A DNA stretch of 64,000 nt from Lamellibrachia satsuma (GCA_033239005.1 BSQZ01000014.1:1050001-1114000); one strand, 5' to 3'. Positions 35,690-49,311 are shown, numbered from the stretch's first letter. Notes: generated by a model not told the origin, from the letters alone. Numbers and translations: made by a program.

Positions 35690-36040
35690 AATTACACATG
35701 TGAATAGGTAAGAGTTATAGAAACCAAATTTAAATATCAGTGATTATAGAAAAAATTATGTAAAATAAAGGATACACTAAATAAATTAACAAAAACTATT
35801 GAAAAGAAGATGTACTTAAAATTGGCCAATATAAACCAAACAAAAGAGACGAAAAGAGATAACGCATGACAATATATAATTATAAAAGGTGATACAAGTA
35901 ACTGACAAATGCATTCTTTAAAAAATATGCCCTTAGTCGGGACTTAAACCGGTCCAGTGTACGCTTAGCCCAAACCGCCTATGTCGATTGGAGGAAAGAA
36001 CAACAATATATAGCATCCGATGTAACCTTTAAAATAAAAT
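35690..36040. repeat. dispersed repeat, copy 1
   Basis: Diverged but co-linear with 63130-63440: GAAGATGTACTTAAAA, CATGACAATATATAATTATA and TCGATTGGA..AAAGAACA occur in the same order. Not recognised as any named element. Confidence 0.7.
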
Positions 36041-36211
36041 ATACAGCGCACTCGCAGTCTCGTCAGAACGCGTCACTCGTCTAAAACAAATTGTTGTTAA
36101 CTTCAGAATATCTTGCGACACTATCAAGTCATTCGCGTAAACAGACCTTTACCACCATTGTCTCCCCCATCCACGATAACCTAAGATCCCTCCTTTTCCT
36201 CTAAGTTTCAG

Positions 36212-36589
36212 ATGAAGACTCCGTCGCGAAGAAACTACGACGAAGTCCGCGTGCTCTGCTGGGTGACGACGTCTGAGAACAATCTGCAGAAGAGGGCGCG
36301 TCACGTGCAAGCCTCGTGGGGACGCCGCGGAAACAAGGTGCTGTTCGTGAGCGATCACAAAGACCCGACGATCACCCGACGATCGACGTCACCGTACAGA
36401 AAGGGCGATGGCACCTGACAGCGATGTCGATGAAGGCGTTCGACTATGTCTACAAGCACCATTACGACGACGCTGATTGGTTCATGAAGGCCGATGAGGA
36501 CTCCAACGTCATGTTAGCGAATCTCCGTTATTTACTGTCGTCTCAGAGTCCATCATATCCTGTGTACTTCGGCCACCGCTATAAATGGA
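36212..36589 (+). pseudogene. C1GALT1-like pseudogene F, 5' half of exon 2
   Basis: Acceptor AGTTTCAG at 36211. The homologous stretch runs from DEDSVAKK through VRVLCWVTTSENNLQKRARH, VLFVSDHKD, then in another frame FDYVYKHHYDDADWFMKADE and YPVYFGHRYKW, where it stops. A missing base near 36237 and a frame change near 36370 break the frame. The metal motif reads DED in DEDSNV. It is GC-richer and more diverged than the others. Exon 3 was not found. Confidence 0.88.
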
Positions 36590-36789
36590 ATAGACCGCAA
36601 AAGTCACAGCTGCATCGACACCAACGAAATTTAAGCATTAATCAATTAATGTTCTATGTAGGCGCTAGAAACGTCTGTCATCATCAAAAATTTACATTGG
36701 GAAAGCGTGTCGATAACATAATATTATAACCTGCTACACGATATCCTTCACCTGGGAAAGCGTGTCGATAACATACAAACTGCTACACG

Positions 36790-37325
36790 ATATCATTCAT
36801 CAATTGGACGCAATATATATTAACAGTTGGACCTATTTATCAGAAACGTCCTTCTTCAATTACATATTTCGCTTGTCTCGTTCTTAGTGTCATTATGCAA
36901 AAACACCTTTCTAGTAACCACTATGATATGTCGCTACAAAAATGGTTTCGGCTCAATATACTATAACATAAAGCTGTTCATTCTTTCGCGGGTTGCACAT
37001 TCTAACAATCATAACCATATGATTTTAACAGCACTACGTACTCTTTTATTACACCGAAATTGCTATTTAGACTATCCTCACACTACACATTTTCAACTCA
37101 ATTAACCTGACACGCAATGCAATCAGTTGAGGAAGGCGTTTTAACGCGTCACTGCGTCTATCCGACTCTCGCTCGTCATCGTGAATTCGCCGACCGACAA
37201 GGGGTCTGGCCCCAAAGGCGTGGTCTCGTTGTTACCAGCTGTCACCACTCCATGTTGTGTATGCGTGCCCGTGAAGGCAAGCAGCCAATCAGCGTTATTA
37301 TCGAGATTCTACAATAAACATTTCT
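36790..37325 (+). repeat. segmental duplication, copy 1 (inverted partner at 43728-44402)
   Basis: Shares with the partner the ordered blocks GTTGGACCTATTTATCAGA, TCTTCAATTACA, CGCGGGTTGCACATTCTAAC-like, GAGGAAGGCGTTTTAACGCG and GCCGATTGGCTGCTTGC (opposite strand). A 55-bp segment with GGGAAAGCGTGTCGATAACA is doubled just before it (36700-36780). Confidence 0.75.
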
Positions 37326-37339
37326 TGATGCCTGATTTA

Positions 37340-37525
37340 AGTTTTTTTCAGTTTGACTTTTGTTTCAAAACAATCAGTGAAAAGAACGGCATGGATCCAG
37401 GCGAAGGTGTTTGCGACAAACGTTGGCATAACAGCACGGAGCTTGGAAAATCGGAGCAAACAGGGTGTAGGTGTTACAACATGTACGGCAGTAACATTGA
37501 TGTCGATAATGCTAGAACGACATGA
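37340..37525 (+). other. candidate orphan exon, cysteine-containing
   Basis: An open stretch after a polypyrimidine-AG (TTTTTTTCAG, ending about 37350) reads FDFCFKTISEKNGMDPGEGV, CDKRWHNSTELGKSEQTGCR and CYNMYGSN to a stop at 37525. It has five Cys and one sequon (HNST). No family recognised. It could be an exon of a small secreted protein or chance. Confidence 0.2.
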
Positions 37526-38839
37526 TACGAACGCTGCTGAAACAGTAAACCGCAAACACCTTTATGGTGTTGTAGGCTATGTTGTGTGATGATTTGTTTT
37601 ACACGTCGGGCGAATGTTTAGTACGACTTGCTGATAGTTTACATCAAGATATGAAAAGGTCTCGAGTGTCTCAACTCATGTTTCGTGGCATTATAACTCG
37701 ATTTCACAACATTACCATCTGTAAGGTGTTACTACTCCATAGAGGTGTCCGCGGCCTGATCGGTTTATTATTTATGTTGTTTGCTAACTTCATAGTACGT
37801 CTGATCGTCACCGAAACTGCAATGTTCCTTAATTATTACAGGTCCTTCCTCGGTTCAGTTTATTCATATTTCTCGGCTTAGAAGCATCTCACGAAATATC
37901 CTAATAATCCACCCACAGTTGTCAACATTTGAAGAACAAAAATATAGTAGATTTCTTTGAAATTCGAATTGGGGGTAATATTTGCGTCGGCGCAGTATAT
38001 CTGAGTAGGATTTTATATATCATCGTGTCCGTATGATACGCGTAGGTTTGACAGATATAGTGTCACATGCGTATTGTATGTCATATGTTTGCTATAATGT
38101 ATTCGTAATATTGCTAGAAAACATACCTATGTATGCATGCGTGCAACCATGCCTACCTAGTATCTATTACGATATGTTAGCCCGTTTGGACAAATGTTTA
38201 GTTTCGATGAAATCATCGGACAAAATGTTGTATTAATTTTGACCGGATTAAGTTAAATATTTGGATGATTTTAACTAAACCACGCACTCTTTTATTAAAC
38301 CGACTCCGATTGCCCATGCTACTTAAACTGTTATTTAAACTATTCACGCACTACATGTCTGGATACCGACGAACGTGACTGCCCATGTAACTTAAACTAT
38401 TCACGCACTACATGTATGGATGCCAACGAACTTGACTGCCCATATAACTTAAACTATTCTCGCACTACATATTTGGATACCAACAAACTTTATTCGAGAT
38501 TTGCTAAATGAATTGAGAACTGAATTTTCAACTACGTGGTGTGTCGGTTAATCGAATATACATGATCCAATGGATCCATTTGCATGGTCGAATCCCTATG
38601 GGCGCAAGCCTCGTTTCCTGTTAATTGAGAGATGATTGGCTCGCCGCATTGGCTTCATCGAGTGGTTGATCAATTTGAGGAGCTCCTTGTTTCCCGCCTC
38701 TTGGTTGTTAACATATAATATCACCACGACTCGAGTTAATCATCAATGTGACAAATGTGGACGAAGGTAAAACTGTTGGTTAAGTATAAAAATTACGTAT
38801 TCTAAGTGAGTACCGTGGACCGTGGAATCCCTTATGTTT
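37526..38839. other. non-coding, no gene recognised
   Basis: Contains a roughly 57-bp tandem repeat of three units at about 38307-38490 (ACTGCCCATGTAACTTAAAC plus ACGCACTACATGTATGGAT). Otherwise unique. Confidence 0.55.
38307..38490. repeat. 57-bp tandem repeat, 3 copies
   Basis: Units begin GACTGCCCATGTAACTTAAA and carry CACTACATGTATGGATGCC with substitutions between copies. Confidence 0.85.
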
Positions 38840-39990
38840 TCTTTACTAGAACCGGTAGAGTGTTTCCCTTTTGGCGAACCTAGTCTGTGACGGTCGGCAG
38901 CCCGCTAGCTGAACAACTGCTCCATCGTCTAATGTTGCGTAAAACAACGCAGGACCGCTCGCGCAGTGCACATTCACTGCACTGCGAAAAAGGACGTGAT
39001 TGTGTCTTAAGAAAGACGTGTCATGTAGTTTAATCTTTTTAACATAAGACTTTATTCGTTGCATCAACGACTGGCTCATTCTACTAGTGTCCCGCGTTAG
39101 TCCCAGTAGTCTAGTAAACAGTGATTGTACATCTTCACTCGTTTTCCAACAATAGAAACAACTTGTGATTAGGACGTTCGAGGAACGAGATGGTCTGTTT
39201 CGCTTCTTGACCTTCAGAATGACTGGCGCAATGAATCCAAGCGGATGATAGATCGAACTTATGGTTGACGTGCCTCATCGTCTGCTTAGAGGCAGATTTT
39301 TAAGAGTGATGCTGTACTGAAGCGAATCGTTCTACATACACCATTAGACGACGAGGGCTAACTATTTCGACTGGCAGAGCTTCGTGTGGGTTTAAGTCCT
39401 TGAAACCTTTTGCTAGATCGTCCTGCGGTATCGTTTGAACAACTTACATGGACTTTCACAGGAATTTGTGTAGGCTGAGACCAGCATTTCCAAGTAGGCG
39501 TTGTGTATGGTTCAGTAGGCGAGTTGTATCATCAGCGGTAGACACAGTGTTGAGCCCGTCGCCAACATAGAAGTCATTTTGCACACAGTTTGCTCTGTCT
39601 GCTCTAAATTCAGCTTCTCCGTCGTTGGCCGCCTCCTTCACCCCGAAATTAGCACATTCTGTATTCGGTTGGTCTAGCATCATAATCTCCTCCGTCCCAC
39701 CACAAGAATCTTAGGAAGTCACGGTGACGTCTGTCAACGTTGAACTGGTGAAACATTTGTTCCACATCACAAATAAAGGCGACTGATTCTTTTCGAAACC
39801 GGCACAAACTTCCACTAAGGTATTAATGAAATAAGGGCCTAGCAACAATTGTTTATTAAACGATTCTTCTTGAAAGTAGCAATACAATCGAAGACGACAC
39901 GAATCTTATCCGGTTTCTTGTTATGGTACAAACCAAGGCGTGGAATGTACCATTTGTCATCGTCATCATTGTTGAGACTATTATGTCTAG
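38840..39990 (-). pseudogene. BEL/Pao pol remnant
   Basis: From high to low coordinates on the minus strand: WYIPRLGLYHNKKPDKIRVV then FDCIATF, later ECANFGVKEAANDGEAEF, NDFYVGDGLNTVSTADD and TQRLLGNAGLSLHKF. These are signature blocks of the BEL/Pao reverse transcriptase (the YVDD box reads YVGD). Many stops. The part below 39400 is too decayed to place by domain. Confidence 0.8.
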
Positions 39991-40375
39991 TTTGCAATCG
40001 AATGTTAAATAATTATGTAGTAAAATGTGAACTGTGTAAGCCTACTTTTCACAAAACTTATGCAAAATTAACTCAACATCAATTTAGGTTAACCCTTAGA
40101 AAAAAATTATATAGCTGTTCTTCCTGTTGTAAAGTATTTCTTTTTCAAAATATTAGCGATTATGAATGTATATTTAAACATTCTCCAACTGAAAAAAATT
40201 ATGACATTGACAAACTAGTTGATAAATGTTCACACTTTAATTTTAATTCCTTAAAATATTCAGAATATCTTACTTTAGACTTTGGAAATGATATTGATCC
40301 AGTTAATAATTTCTATAATAAATTATCATCAAAATGTGAATATTATACAGACTTACAATGTAATTGACTTTGAAG
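39975..40375 (+). pseudogene. LINE-type PHD-like zinc finger fragment
   Basis: Open plus-strand frame: CLVCNRMLNNYVVKCELCKP, FHKTYAKLT, then LYSCSSCCKVFLFQNISDYE. The pattern C-X2-C-X9-C-X2-C-X4-H...C-X2-C with the FLFQNI tail resembles the zinc-finger N-terminus of some non-LTR retrotransposon proteins. It is AT-rich, with no RT attached. Confidence 0.45.
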
Positions 40376-40389
40376 ATATCTACTTCTAA

Positions 40390-42600
40390 CACCCATGCGT
40401 CCCCGTTTCCCTCGATTTCTTTACATTATTCAAGATGAAGTCCAGTTAGTATTGAATTCCCATCCCTACGTTTAGGATCATGAAAGTAAATTTTGGAGAT
40501 CCCAAAATATAAAATTTATATTGTATGTTTTCATGAAAACAACAAAATGCACATTACCCTGCGATGCCAGATTGTAGTTCGGTGCGCATTATATAATAAC
40601 TAGCCGAGTTACTCAGCGTTGCCTGGGAGAAAAAGCAGCCAGTGCAAGGGCGTATGACTCGTGGCACTTCCAAATCAAGTTTCAATGAGGCAGTACCAAC
40701 GACATGCTTAGCGTTGCTAACAATTGTGCGTAAAAATAACTCATGTTTTTTCTGGTTAACGTAATCTGTGTAAAATGTCCACTTAATAATAATATCGTAA
40801 TATATAGCTGAGAGCAAACAAGAACTACAGGAAGTGTTGGAGGGATGGGAGGGGGTGTTCAAGAAGCACGGACTGAGAATGAGCCGGGAGAAGAGAGAAG
40901 TGATGTGGATTGGACACCAGAGAGAGTTCAACATCAGGTTGGATGATAAACAAATCAAGCAAGTGGATGGCTTTATTTCCTTTGAGGAAATGGTTACGGA
41001 GGATGGGCATACAGAGGTTGAGGTGCGACGTCGGATACAAACGAGGGTGAATGCCTGGAGAAAGGTAGAAGTAGTCATTTTGAGCAGAAGGGAGAATACT
41101 GAGAGCGAGTGTTACACCGGCATGCCTCTATGGTCAGTGGCTTTGACAGAACAACAACAATTGAAACTGCATGTTTGTGAAAAAAATGGGTTCGTCGAAT
41201 AACAAGAACAAAGAGGGTGGACAGAACTAGGATGAACGACCCGAAGAAAGAGTTTGGGATGCAATGCATCCTAACAGGACGGTGAGAAGCAGGATGAGAT
41301 GGGCAGGTCACTTGGTAAGGATGGATGCAGGCAAACTAGCAAAGAGAGCAGAGGTTGGAAAACATCAAGGGCGCAGAAAAAGGGAAGGCCACAGCTGAAA
41401 TGGGAGGACTGCGTGATATGAGAAGATTGGGGGAGAATGAAAGATGGAGAGACTGGGCGGCCGATAGAAAACTAAGAAAGAAAGAACAGAAAGAGTAGCT
41501 CGACAATACTTTACCTGACCCTCACCCTGTACAGAAGGGAACAAGGAGGAAGAGTATATCGTAACATATCTGCCCCATACTTGCGAAACCTGACGTAAAT
41601 ATGAGCGAATATATAACATCAGCCATACATTTCTTAGAAAATACACAAATATACGTTGACGGATCTATGACATTAAGGAAGTGATCCCAGCTACTTAGGT
41701 GACCTTTGGTGATTTGTTTAACTAGACCCATTACTTTTTCCATTAAACTTGATAGACAATGGCATATCGTGCCATAATCATTGTGTGCTCAAAACCTATT
41801 TTCAATTATATTTACATTTATAAACGATATTTTAAACAATAATCGTTGGAAACAATTACACGCATATACTTAAAAGTATATAGAGGAAACTACGAGCTTT
41901 AGAGTAAGTATTGAGTAAAACAAATAAATCGAGCTATATCCTGGAGCCAGTGTAGACACATATCGCATTTTAATGGTGACGCAGGTGAGCCTATGACTAG
42001 AGAAAGTTAAGGAAAACAACGAGATAATCGGGGGGGGGGGGCGATGACACTTTCTGGGGTGGAGAGGGAACGTGTCTTCCGCGAAGGAAAGAGATTGAGT
42101 GACGGCTATGAGTCCAGGTGGATACACTACAATGGTTTATGATGTGAAAGTATACAAAGCATTACAGTGAACTATCACTATACGGAACATGTTGGGAGTT
42201 ATCAAACTGTCCCATATATCTTACGTTCCTTACATTCATGCATAAATGAAACATGTCGGGCTAGAATGACGATTTCTCAGTTATTTCCTTACATCCGGAG
42301 TCCATGTAGTGAGATTCCGCTGTAATCTACATAGTACTTACCGAACTGTGCGAGTAAGCTATGGGCTACTGAACTGCCAGTTGTTAATAGGTTCGACTAA
42401 AGTAGAACGACTATGGTGTTAAGCATTACGAAAAAAAATTACCTTTTTTAAAGGTGATAACATGAGTTGCAGAACCTTAAAATCCAAATTTCTTTTATTA
42501 ATTTACCAGATCTGAATAGGTTGTTCGGGAAATCATGACATGTTTATTTGTCCTTATGATGACAACATAATTCACACATAAACCTCTGTAGCTACCTTAA
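40390..42600 (+). other. intron-1 conserved module upstream of pseudogene G, with LINE insert
   Basis: 40420-40640 has the GTAGTTCGGTGCGCATTATA and CCGAGTTACTCAGCGTTGCC blocks. 41780-42480 has the TTCCGCGAAGGAAAGAGATT block, one copy of the 43-bp segment (about 42160-42215) and the TAGGTTCGACTAAAGTAGAA block, all as in gene D. A LINE fragment (40822-41500) sits between. Confidence 0.65.
40822..41500 (+). pseudogene. RTE-like LINE, RT C-terminal half
   Basis: Reads LEGWEGVFKKHGLRMSREKR, EVMWIGHQREFNIRLDDKQI, KQVDGFISFEEMVTEDGHTE, VEVRRRIQTRVNAWRKVE, then after frame shifts LWSVALTEQQQLKLHVCEKN and a RMRWAGHLV...GRRKRGRPQL-type tail. Typical of the palm/thumb and tail of RTE-like polyproteins. 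Confidence 0.82.
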
Positions 42601-42605
42601 AAACA

Positions 42606-43055
<450 letters not shown>

Positions 43056-43156
43056 AACTTTCACAAATCAGCCCACCCATCGCGAACAAAAAATATATAT
43101 AAAATATAATGGTGAAATGACCAAGCTTCCATATAGTTGGTCTGACGTTGCTTGAG

Positions 43157-43727
<571 letters not shown>

Positions 43728-44402
43728 TTAGGCATAAAGAAATGTCCATTGTAATGTCTCAATAATGACGCCGATTGGCTGCTTGCACTTCACGGGTACG
43801 CCTACAGAACATGGATTGGTGACAGTGGGTAACAATGAGACCACGCCTTCGGGGCCAGATTCCTTCTCGGCGAGTTCACGATGGCGAGAGAGAGTCGGAT
43901 AGGCAAGGCAAATACTTCGCATTTAGATGCAAACCTTTCATAATAAAGCGTTAAAACGCCCTCCTCAATTGATTTCATCGCGTATGAAGTTAATTGGATT
44001 GCAAATGTATAGAGTGATAATTTAAATAGCAATTCCAGTGTAATGAAATAGCACCCTGTTGATAAAATGTTTGAAATATGGATTTGATTGTTAGAACGTG
44101 TAACCTGCGAAAGTACGAATAGCATTATGTCAGAGTATATAGAGCCGAAACAATTGTGTAGCGAAGTTTAATAATTTAATAGTTCGTACGATGATTTCTA
44201 ACTAAGCACTGAACTTACAACATAAACTCGCTAATATATCATAGTGGATACTGGATAGATATAAAATGACTTTAAAACGAGACAAGCGAAATATGTAACT
44301 GAAAAAAGACGCTTCTGACAAATGTGTAATTGAAGAAAGACGTTTCTGATAAATAGGTCCAACTGTCAAGATCTATTGCATCTGATTGTTGAAGGATATC
44401 GT
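43728..44402 (-). repeat. segmental duplication, copy 2 (inverted relative to 36790-37325)
   Basis: See the partner at 36790. On the minus strand the same ordered blocks are recognisable over roughly 600 bp, with indels. Confidence 0.75.
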
Positions 44403-44406
44403 ATAA

Positions 44407-44417
44407 TATGTATATAT

Positions 44418-44505
<88 letters not shown>

Positions 44506-44530
44506 ATATATACTTTACACACACACTATA

Positions 44531-44583
<53 letters not shown>

Positions 44584-44593
44584 TTTACACACA

Positions 44594-44642
<49 letters not shown>

Positions 44643-44643
44643 A

Positions 44644-44678
<35 letters not shown>

Positions 44679-44690
44679 TTATATAGTTTA
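44407..44690. repeat. (AT)n microsatellite with ACACAC interruptions
   Basis: AT tracts separated by two CTTTACACACACACTATATA spacers, that is, a roughly 75-bp higher-order unit. Confidence 0.97.
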
Positions 44691-44829
44691 GTGATATATT
44701 TTAGTGATCCATAAACAAATGTTCACGGTTTTCCATTGTCATTCTCCAAAGGTGTCATTTAACATTAGTGTCGTTAGTAGTATTTGGTGTTTTTGAAGGA
44801 TAAAATTTTTTTTGAGATTTTGGGTAAGT

Positions 44830-45520
44830 TTCTGATTGGTAGAGAGCAGTTTCACCGCCAGGGGGGCGCTATGAGTCAATTGTGTCGACGGATCTGATTG
44901 GTGGAGAGCAGTTTCACCGCTAGGGGCGTACTCCTTTGCGTTGATACTGTCGCTAGGGGACGCTATGGGTTAAGTGTCGACGGTTCTGATTGGTCGAGAG
45001 CCGTCACGTGACCTATGGCGTCACAGCTTATTTGCATAATTTGAATAAATTAGCAATAAGTTAGCAAAAATTACACCCTTTTGTGGTGAAACCGTCGCCA
45101 GGGGGCGCTACAGTTCAATTATGTCGATGATTCTGATTAGTCGAGAGCCGTCACGTGACCTATGACGTCAAAGCTCATTTGCATAAATTTGCATAAATTA
45201 GCAAAAATTACACCCTTTTGTGGTGAAACCATCTCCAGGGGGGCGCTACGGTTCAGTTGTGTCGACGGTTGAAGACCACCTGCTGTCATCTTGTTTTGCT
45301 GCCATGTTGTTTTGCGATGATACTGTCACCAGGGGCGCTACGGGTCAAGGTCAAACATGTCGACGTTTCTGATTGGTCGAGAACAGTCACGTGACTTATG
45401 ACGTCACAGCTCCTCCCCTATTTTCTAAAATGAGATTTTGGGGCACTGTTTTGCGATGGTACGATCGTCAGGGAACGCTACAGGTCAATGTCAAAGATCG
45501 GTGGCGAGCGTTCTGATTGG
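44830..45520. repeat. degenerate tandem array with CTCF-like, E-box and CRE-like motifs
   Basis: About six to seven units of 60-150 bp. Each carries TCTGATTGGT.GAGAG, most have a CGCCAGGGGGCGCTA-type core (44856, 44918, 44950, 45097, 45234, 45328, 45468), and several have GTCACGTGACCTATG.CGTCA followed by ATTTGCATAA. It is bounded on the right by CR1 sequence. Not recognised as a named element. Confidence 0.75.
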
Positions 45521-45544
45521 TTGAGAGTCCTATGACATCACATC

Positions 45545-48216
45545 ATGTTTGAAGAACATATTCCTATCAACATCCTCATAACCGTTCACTATTTTAAACA
45601 CGTCTATTTGGTCTCTTCTTAGTCTCCTGGTTTCTAGTGTTGTCAAACCACATTGTAATAAGCGACTTTCGTAACAAAGGTCTCTCATTTCTGGAATAAT
45701 TTTAGTTGCTCTTCGTTGTATTCTTTCTAGCTTGTCTATGTCCTTTTTACGATACGGCCTCCATGTGTGAATACAATATTCCAAATGTGGTCTAACTATT
45801 GCTTTGTACAGGGGTACAATTAGCTGTTTCTCCTTATACATGATAGTTCTACTAATTAGCCCTAGAATTTGATTTTCTTTCGACGCAGGAATCCCACATT
45901 CCTCTGAAACTTTCATGCCAGCACTAAATGTAAATCCTAAGTCCTTTTGTTGTGTTGTTCTACCTAGTACAACATCCCCATTTTACATTCTTCGTCCATG
46001 TTTCAATGTCCTATGTGTATACATTTACGCTTCCCAAAATTTAACAACATTTGCCATTTTTCTGAACATTTAACTAATTTATCTAGCTCATCCTGTAAAC
46101 TTTGTTTATCTCTATCATTAGTAACCTTTCTGAATACTGTTGTGTTATCTGCAAATGTCAGTACTTTGCTAGATATGTCATCTTCGAAATAATGTATATA
46201 TATTAAAAACAGTATAGGGCTTAATACTGATCCCTGTGGTACCCCACTTAAAACAGATTTCCAGTTTGAAATCTCACCATCTACTATTACTTTCTGTCGT
46301 CTGTGTGTAAGCCCCTTTTCTGTCCAGTTGATTATATCGTTACCTATGCCATGGGCTTTTAGTTTAAGTAACACTCTTTGACACTTTATCGAAAGTTTTC
46401 TGAAAATCTAAGTAGACAACATCTACATATACCCACTTTGTAATTTCTTCCAAAAAACTTAAGAGATTGGTTAGACATGACTTTGCTTTTTGGAACCCAT
46501 GTTGAGATGTGTTTATTAATTTATTTTTTATTAGGAATTCCACCATGTGGTCTCGAATTTATGTTTCGAGTAATTTACATACAACTGATGTTAAACTCAC
46601 TGGTCTGTAATTTTCTGGCTTGTTCCTCGATCCCTTCTTAAATAGTGGCGTAATGTTTGCTTCTTTCCATTCTGAAGGAACTTTTCCTTCTTCTAGTGAT
46701 AAGTTAAACAATTTTGCAAGTGGTGTACTAATTTGCTCAACAATTTCCTTAAGCAGTTTTGGTGGTATCCCATCAACTCCAGATGATTTATTATCTTTCA
46801 TCGTCTTAATTTTTTTGCTATCATTTCAGGTGTTACAAATAACTGCCCTAAATGTTCTGATTTATTGCCCTCAAATTTAGTAAATGGAACTGGTAGTGAG
46901 CTGATATCTTCTGTGGTAAAAACTGAGCTGAAATACTCATTCAGGACCACTGCCATTTGAAACTCGTCTGAAATTATGTTTCCATTGTTGTTTTCCAGTG
47001 GTCCGACCTTATCTCGAACTTTCTGTTTACTCCTTATATTAGCATAGAAATTCTTGCTGTAATTTTTTTATATTACCTGCCAATTTTATTTCAAATATTC
47101 GTTGATACTTTCTAATTTCAGTAGTAGCTAGGTTAAGTGCCTCTTTGAAATTTGCGTAGTCTTCATCCTTTCTGGTACGCCTATAAATCCTCCACATAGT
47201 TTGCTTAAACATTATTTTTCTAATAGTTTCTTTTGACAAGTGTTTCTTTCTAGACCATTTGCCTTGCTTTTTCAAAGGAAAAATGTTATCGATGATACTC
47301 TCAATTTCATATTTTAGAATACTCCAACATTCAATTGCGGTTTTATTCATCAACAGGTTATTCCAATCTAGCTTTGCTAAGTATTTTCTCATATCTTTAT
47401 AGTTACCTTTGTGGAAGTTTCTCCTATACGTTTCTTTATTTATACTTTCTGATTTTACATTGATGTCAAAATGTATTTGATTGTGGTCACTGTTACCCAA
47501 TGGTTCATGTATTTTTACATTGTCCACTAATTTTTTTGTGATGACAAAACTATATATAATACCTTATCTCCCCTGATTGGTTCTAGCACCTGCTGAGTAA
47601 GGAAGCTATCCTGAATTAAAAATAGAAATCGTTGGTCCTCACCCCCTGTACTCTCTACAGATTTCCATTGTATGCGTCCATGGTTAAAATCTCCCATTAT
47701 GATACATTCCCCTTTACTAACTTCCTTTATAGCATTTTGTACTTTTGTGTTATCCTCTTCGTTTATGTTTGGACTTCGGTAAACTAATCCAATAGTTATT
47801 TTTTTATTTCCTGAAACTATTTTGCACCCAACAGCTTCATCGCAATCTGCTTCCCTTTCTATTTTTATTTCATAAGCCTGAAGATATTCTTTAACGTATA
47901 AAATAACTCCCCCTCCCTTTCTTCCTATTCGATCTCTCCTAAAAATTACCTATCCTGTCAATCATAATTCAGCATCTCTTATGTCTGTGTTGGCCCATCA
48001 TTCAGTAATATCAATTATGTGAGGGTCAATATCCTCTACCGTAATGTTTAATTCGTTTTTCTTATTTACTATACTCCTTGCCTTTAAATACGCGCATCTA
48101 TAACCTACTTCAGACCTGTTTTTCGGACATTTTGTTATTGGTTTGTCTGTAATAGTGGCCTCTTTTCCTGCTTGAGGCATCTCTAAGTAACCCCCCTGCG
48201 CTTCTAGTTTAAACAA
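45545..48216 (-). pseudogene. CR1 ORF2 (endonuclease and reverse transcriptase), broken
   Basis: Endonuclease start GYRCAYLKARSIVNKKNELN and IDPHIIDITE, then stops. The linker includes KQTMWRIYRRTRKDEDYANF. The RT covers DNKSSGVDGIPPKLLKEIVE, ITPLFKKGSRNKPENYRPVS, STSQHGFQKAKSCLTNLL, VDVVYLDFQKTFDKVSK (motif A), SGVPQGSVLSPILFLIYIHY (motif B), LTFADNTTVF (motif C, FADD changed to FADN), and the thumb (YKAIVRPHLEYCIHTWRPYR). Confidence 0.88.
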
Positions 48217-49045
48217 TGTTTACTACCAAAAATATTTGTTATGCAACCCATGCCACTGTATACAGCTGCTGTGAATCCATCCGCAAATACTACTGCCCCC
48301 TTTCCACTTAGATGAAGCCCATCCTTCATGTACATATCAGCCCGCCCAACAAAATTTCCCCATAAATCCACAATCAAATTTCCTCTTCCCTGCATAGCTT
48401 CTGGACTAGCATGTTAATTGCCATCCCCTGGCAATTTCGATATCTATGACCCCTCCTTCCTATTACTGGTAAAATCCCTGACAGCATTACCTGCTCAACC
48501 CGCGTCTGCTTTAGTGTCATGACCAACTTCCTGTATTTGCTAACTATGGCAGTTGTACCCTCCCTCTCTACGTGTACTAAAACAGATCTACCCTTGCCTG
48601 AATCCACGATGTTTTCTACCCTCTCAGTTATCGCCTCTATTTTGGCCCCAGACAAATAAACTACCACGTCATCTCCCTTGTTTAAGATTCTGTCGGTCTT
48701 CCTAACTATTGAGTCTCCCACAAACACACTCGCTCTCTTTCTCACCCCTTCTATCACTGCCTCAGAATAGCTCTTCCCATGGATTCCTTCCATCACATTC
48801 TGTCCTGCAGCCTTATCACTTGGCAGACTGTTATCAGTCTCTCTCTCAACCGTCAACATATCATTATCGTCTCCTCCCCCTCCCCCTCCCCCCTCCCCCT
48901 CCCCCGTCTCCTTCGCTACTTTCTCCCCCACTCCCCTCTCTTTCGATCCATTTGTCTTCCCTCCCATTTCTTTCCTTCCCGTATACTTTCGTCCTGTCTC
49001 CCTACGTCCCGTCTCCTTACATCCTGTCTCTCTACGACATGTCAC
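48204..49045 (-). pseudogene. CR1 ORF1 (SGNH esterase-like), broken
   Basis: A charged Lys/Glu/Thr/Gly-rich linker, then VRKRASVFVGDSIVRKTDRI (GDS block) and the C-terminal MYMKDGLHLSGKGAVVF (D..H block). The GTNN block present in the copy at 61192-61749 is deleted (LVHVEREG). A frameshift lies near 48385. Confidence 0.85.
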
Positions 49046-49311
49046 CTCACCTCCTCTCAGCCTCCTCCCAGGCTGGGGTGAGCTCTACCTAGCATCTCTC
49101 TCGTCGTCTTCCCCCACTTTATCATCTACTGTCCCCCCACCAGAACCACTGGCACAATCCACCTGCTCCCTTCCCACCATTGCCACAACGAGCAGCCTCA
49201 GCTGTTCCAACTCCATCTCAAGTTCCTTCATCTTCGTACATCCCCTACACTCGAAATTAACCTATCCGCCTTAACCTCAGCCCAGGACTTCTCACACCCG
49301 GACTTGACGAG

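Larger units (their letters stand above)
45545..49311 (-). mobile_element. CR1-type LINE, truncated at both ends
   Basis: Minus-strand element starting inside the ORF1 zinc-finger region (49311), continuing through the esterase domain, endonuclease and RT, and ending at NGYEDVDRNMFF (45545) without the 3' UTR. Its left end abuts the CTCF-like array and its 5' end the promoter region of gene D. It is co-linear with 58215-62640 but more decayed and of another subfamily. Confidence 0.9.

Noticed and set aside
46620..46880. Plus-strand frame of 86 codons (and others at 45998, 51630 minus, 60004)
   Set aside because: Shadows of RT coding sequence on the opposite strand.
48709..49092. Plus-strand Ser/Pro/Leu-rich frames (also 61535-62134)
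   Set aside because: Antisense of the low-complexity Lys/Glu/Gly linker of CR1 ORF1 on the minus strand.
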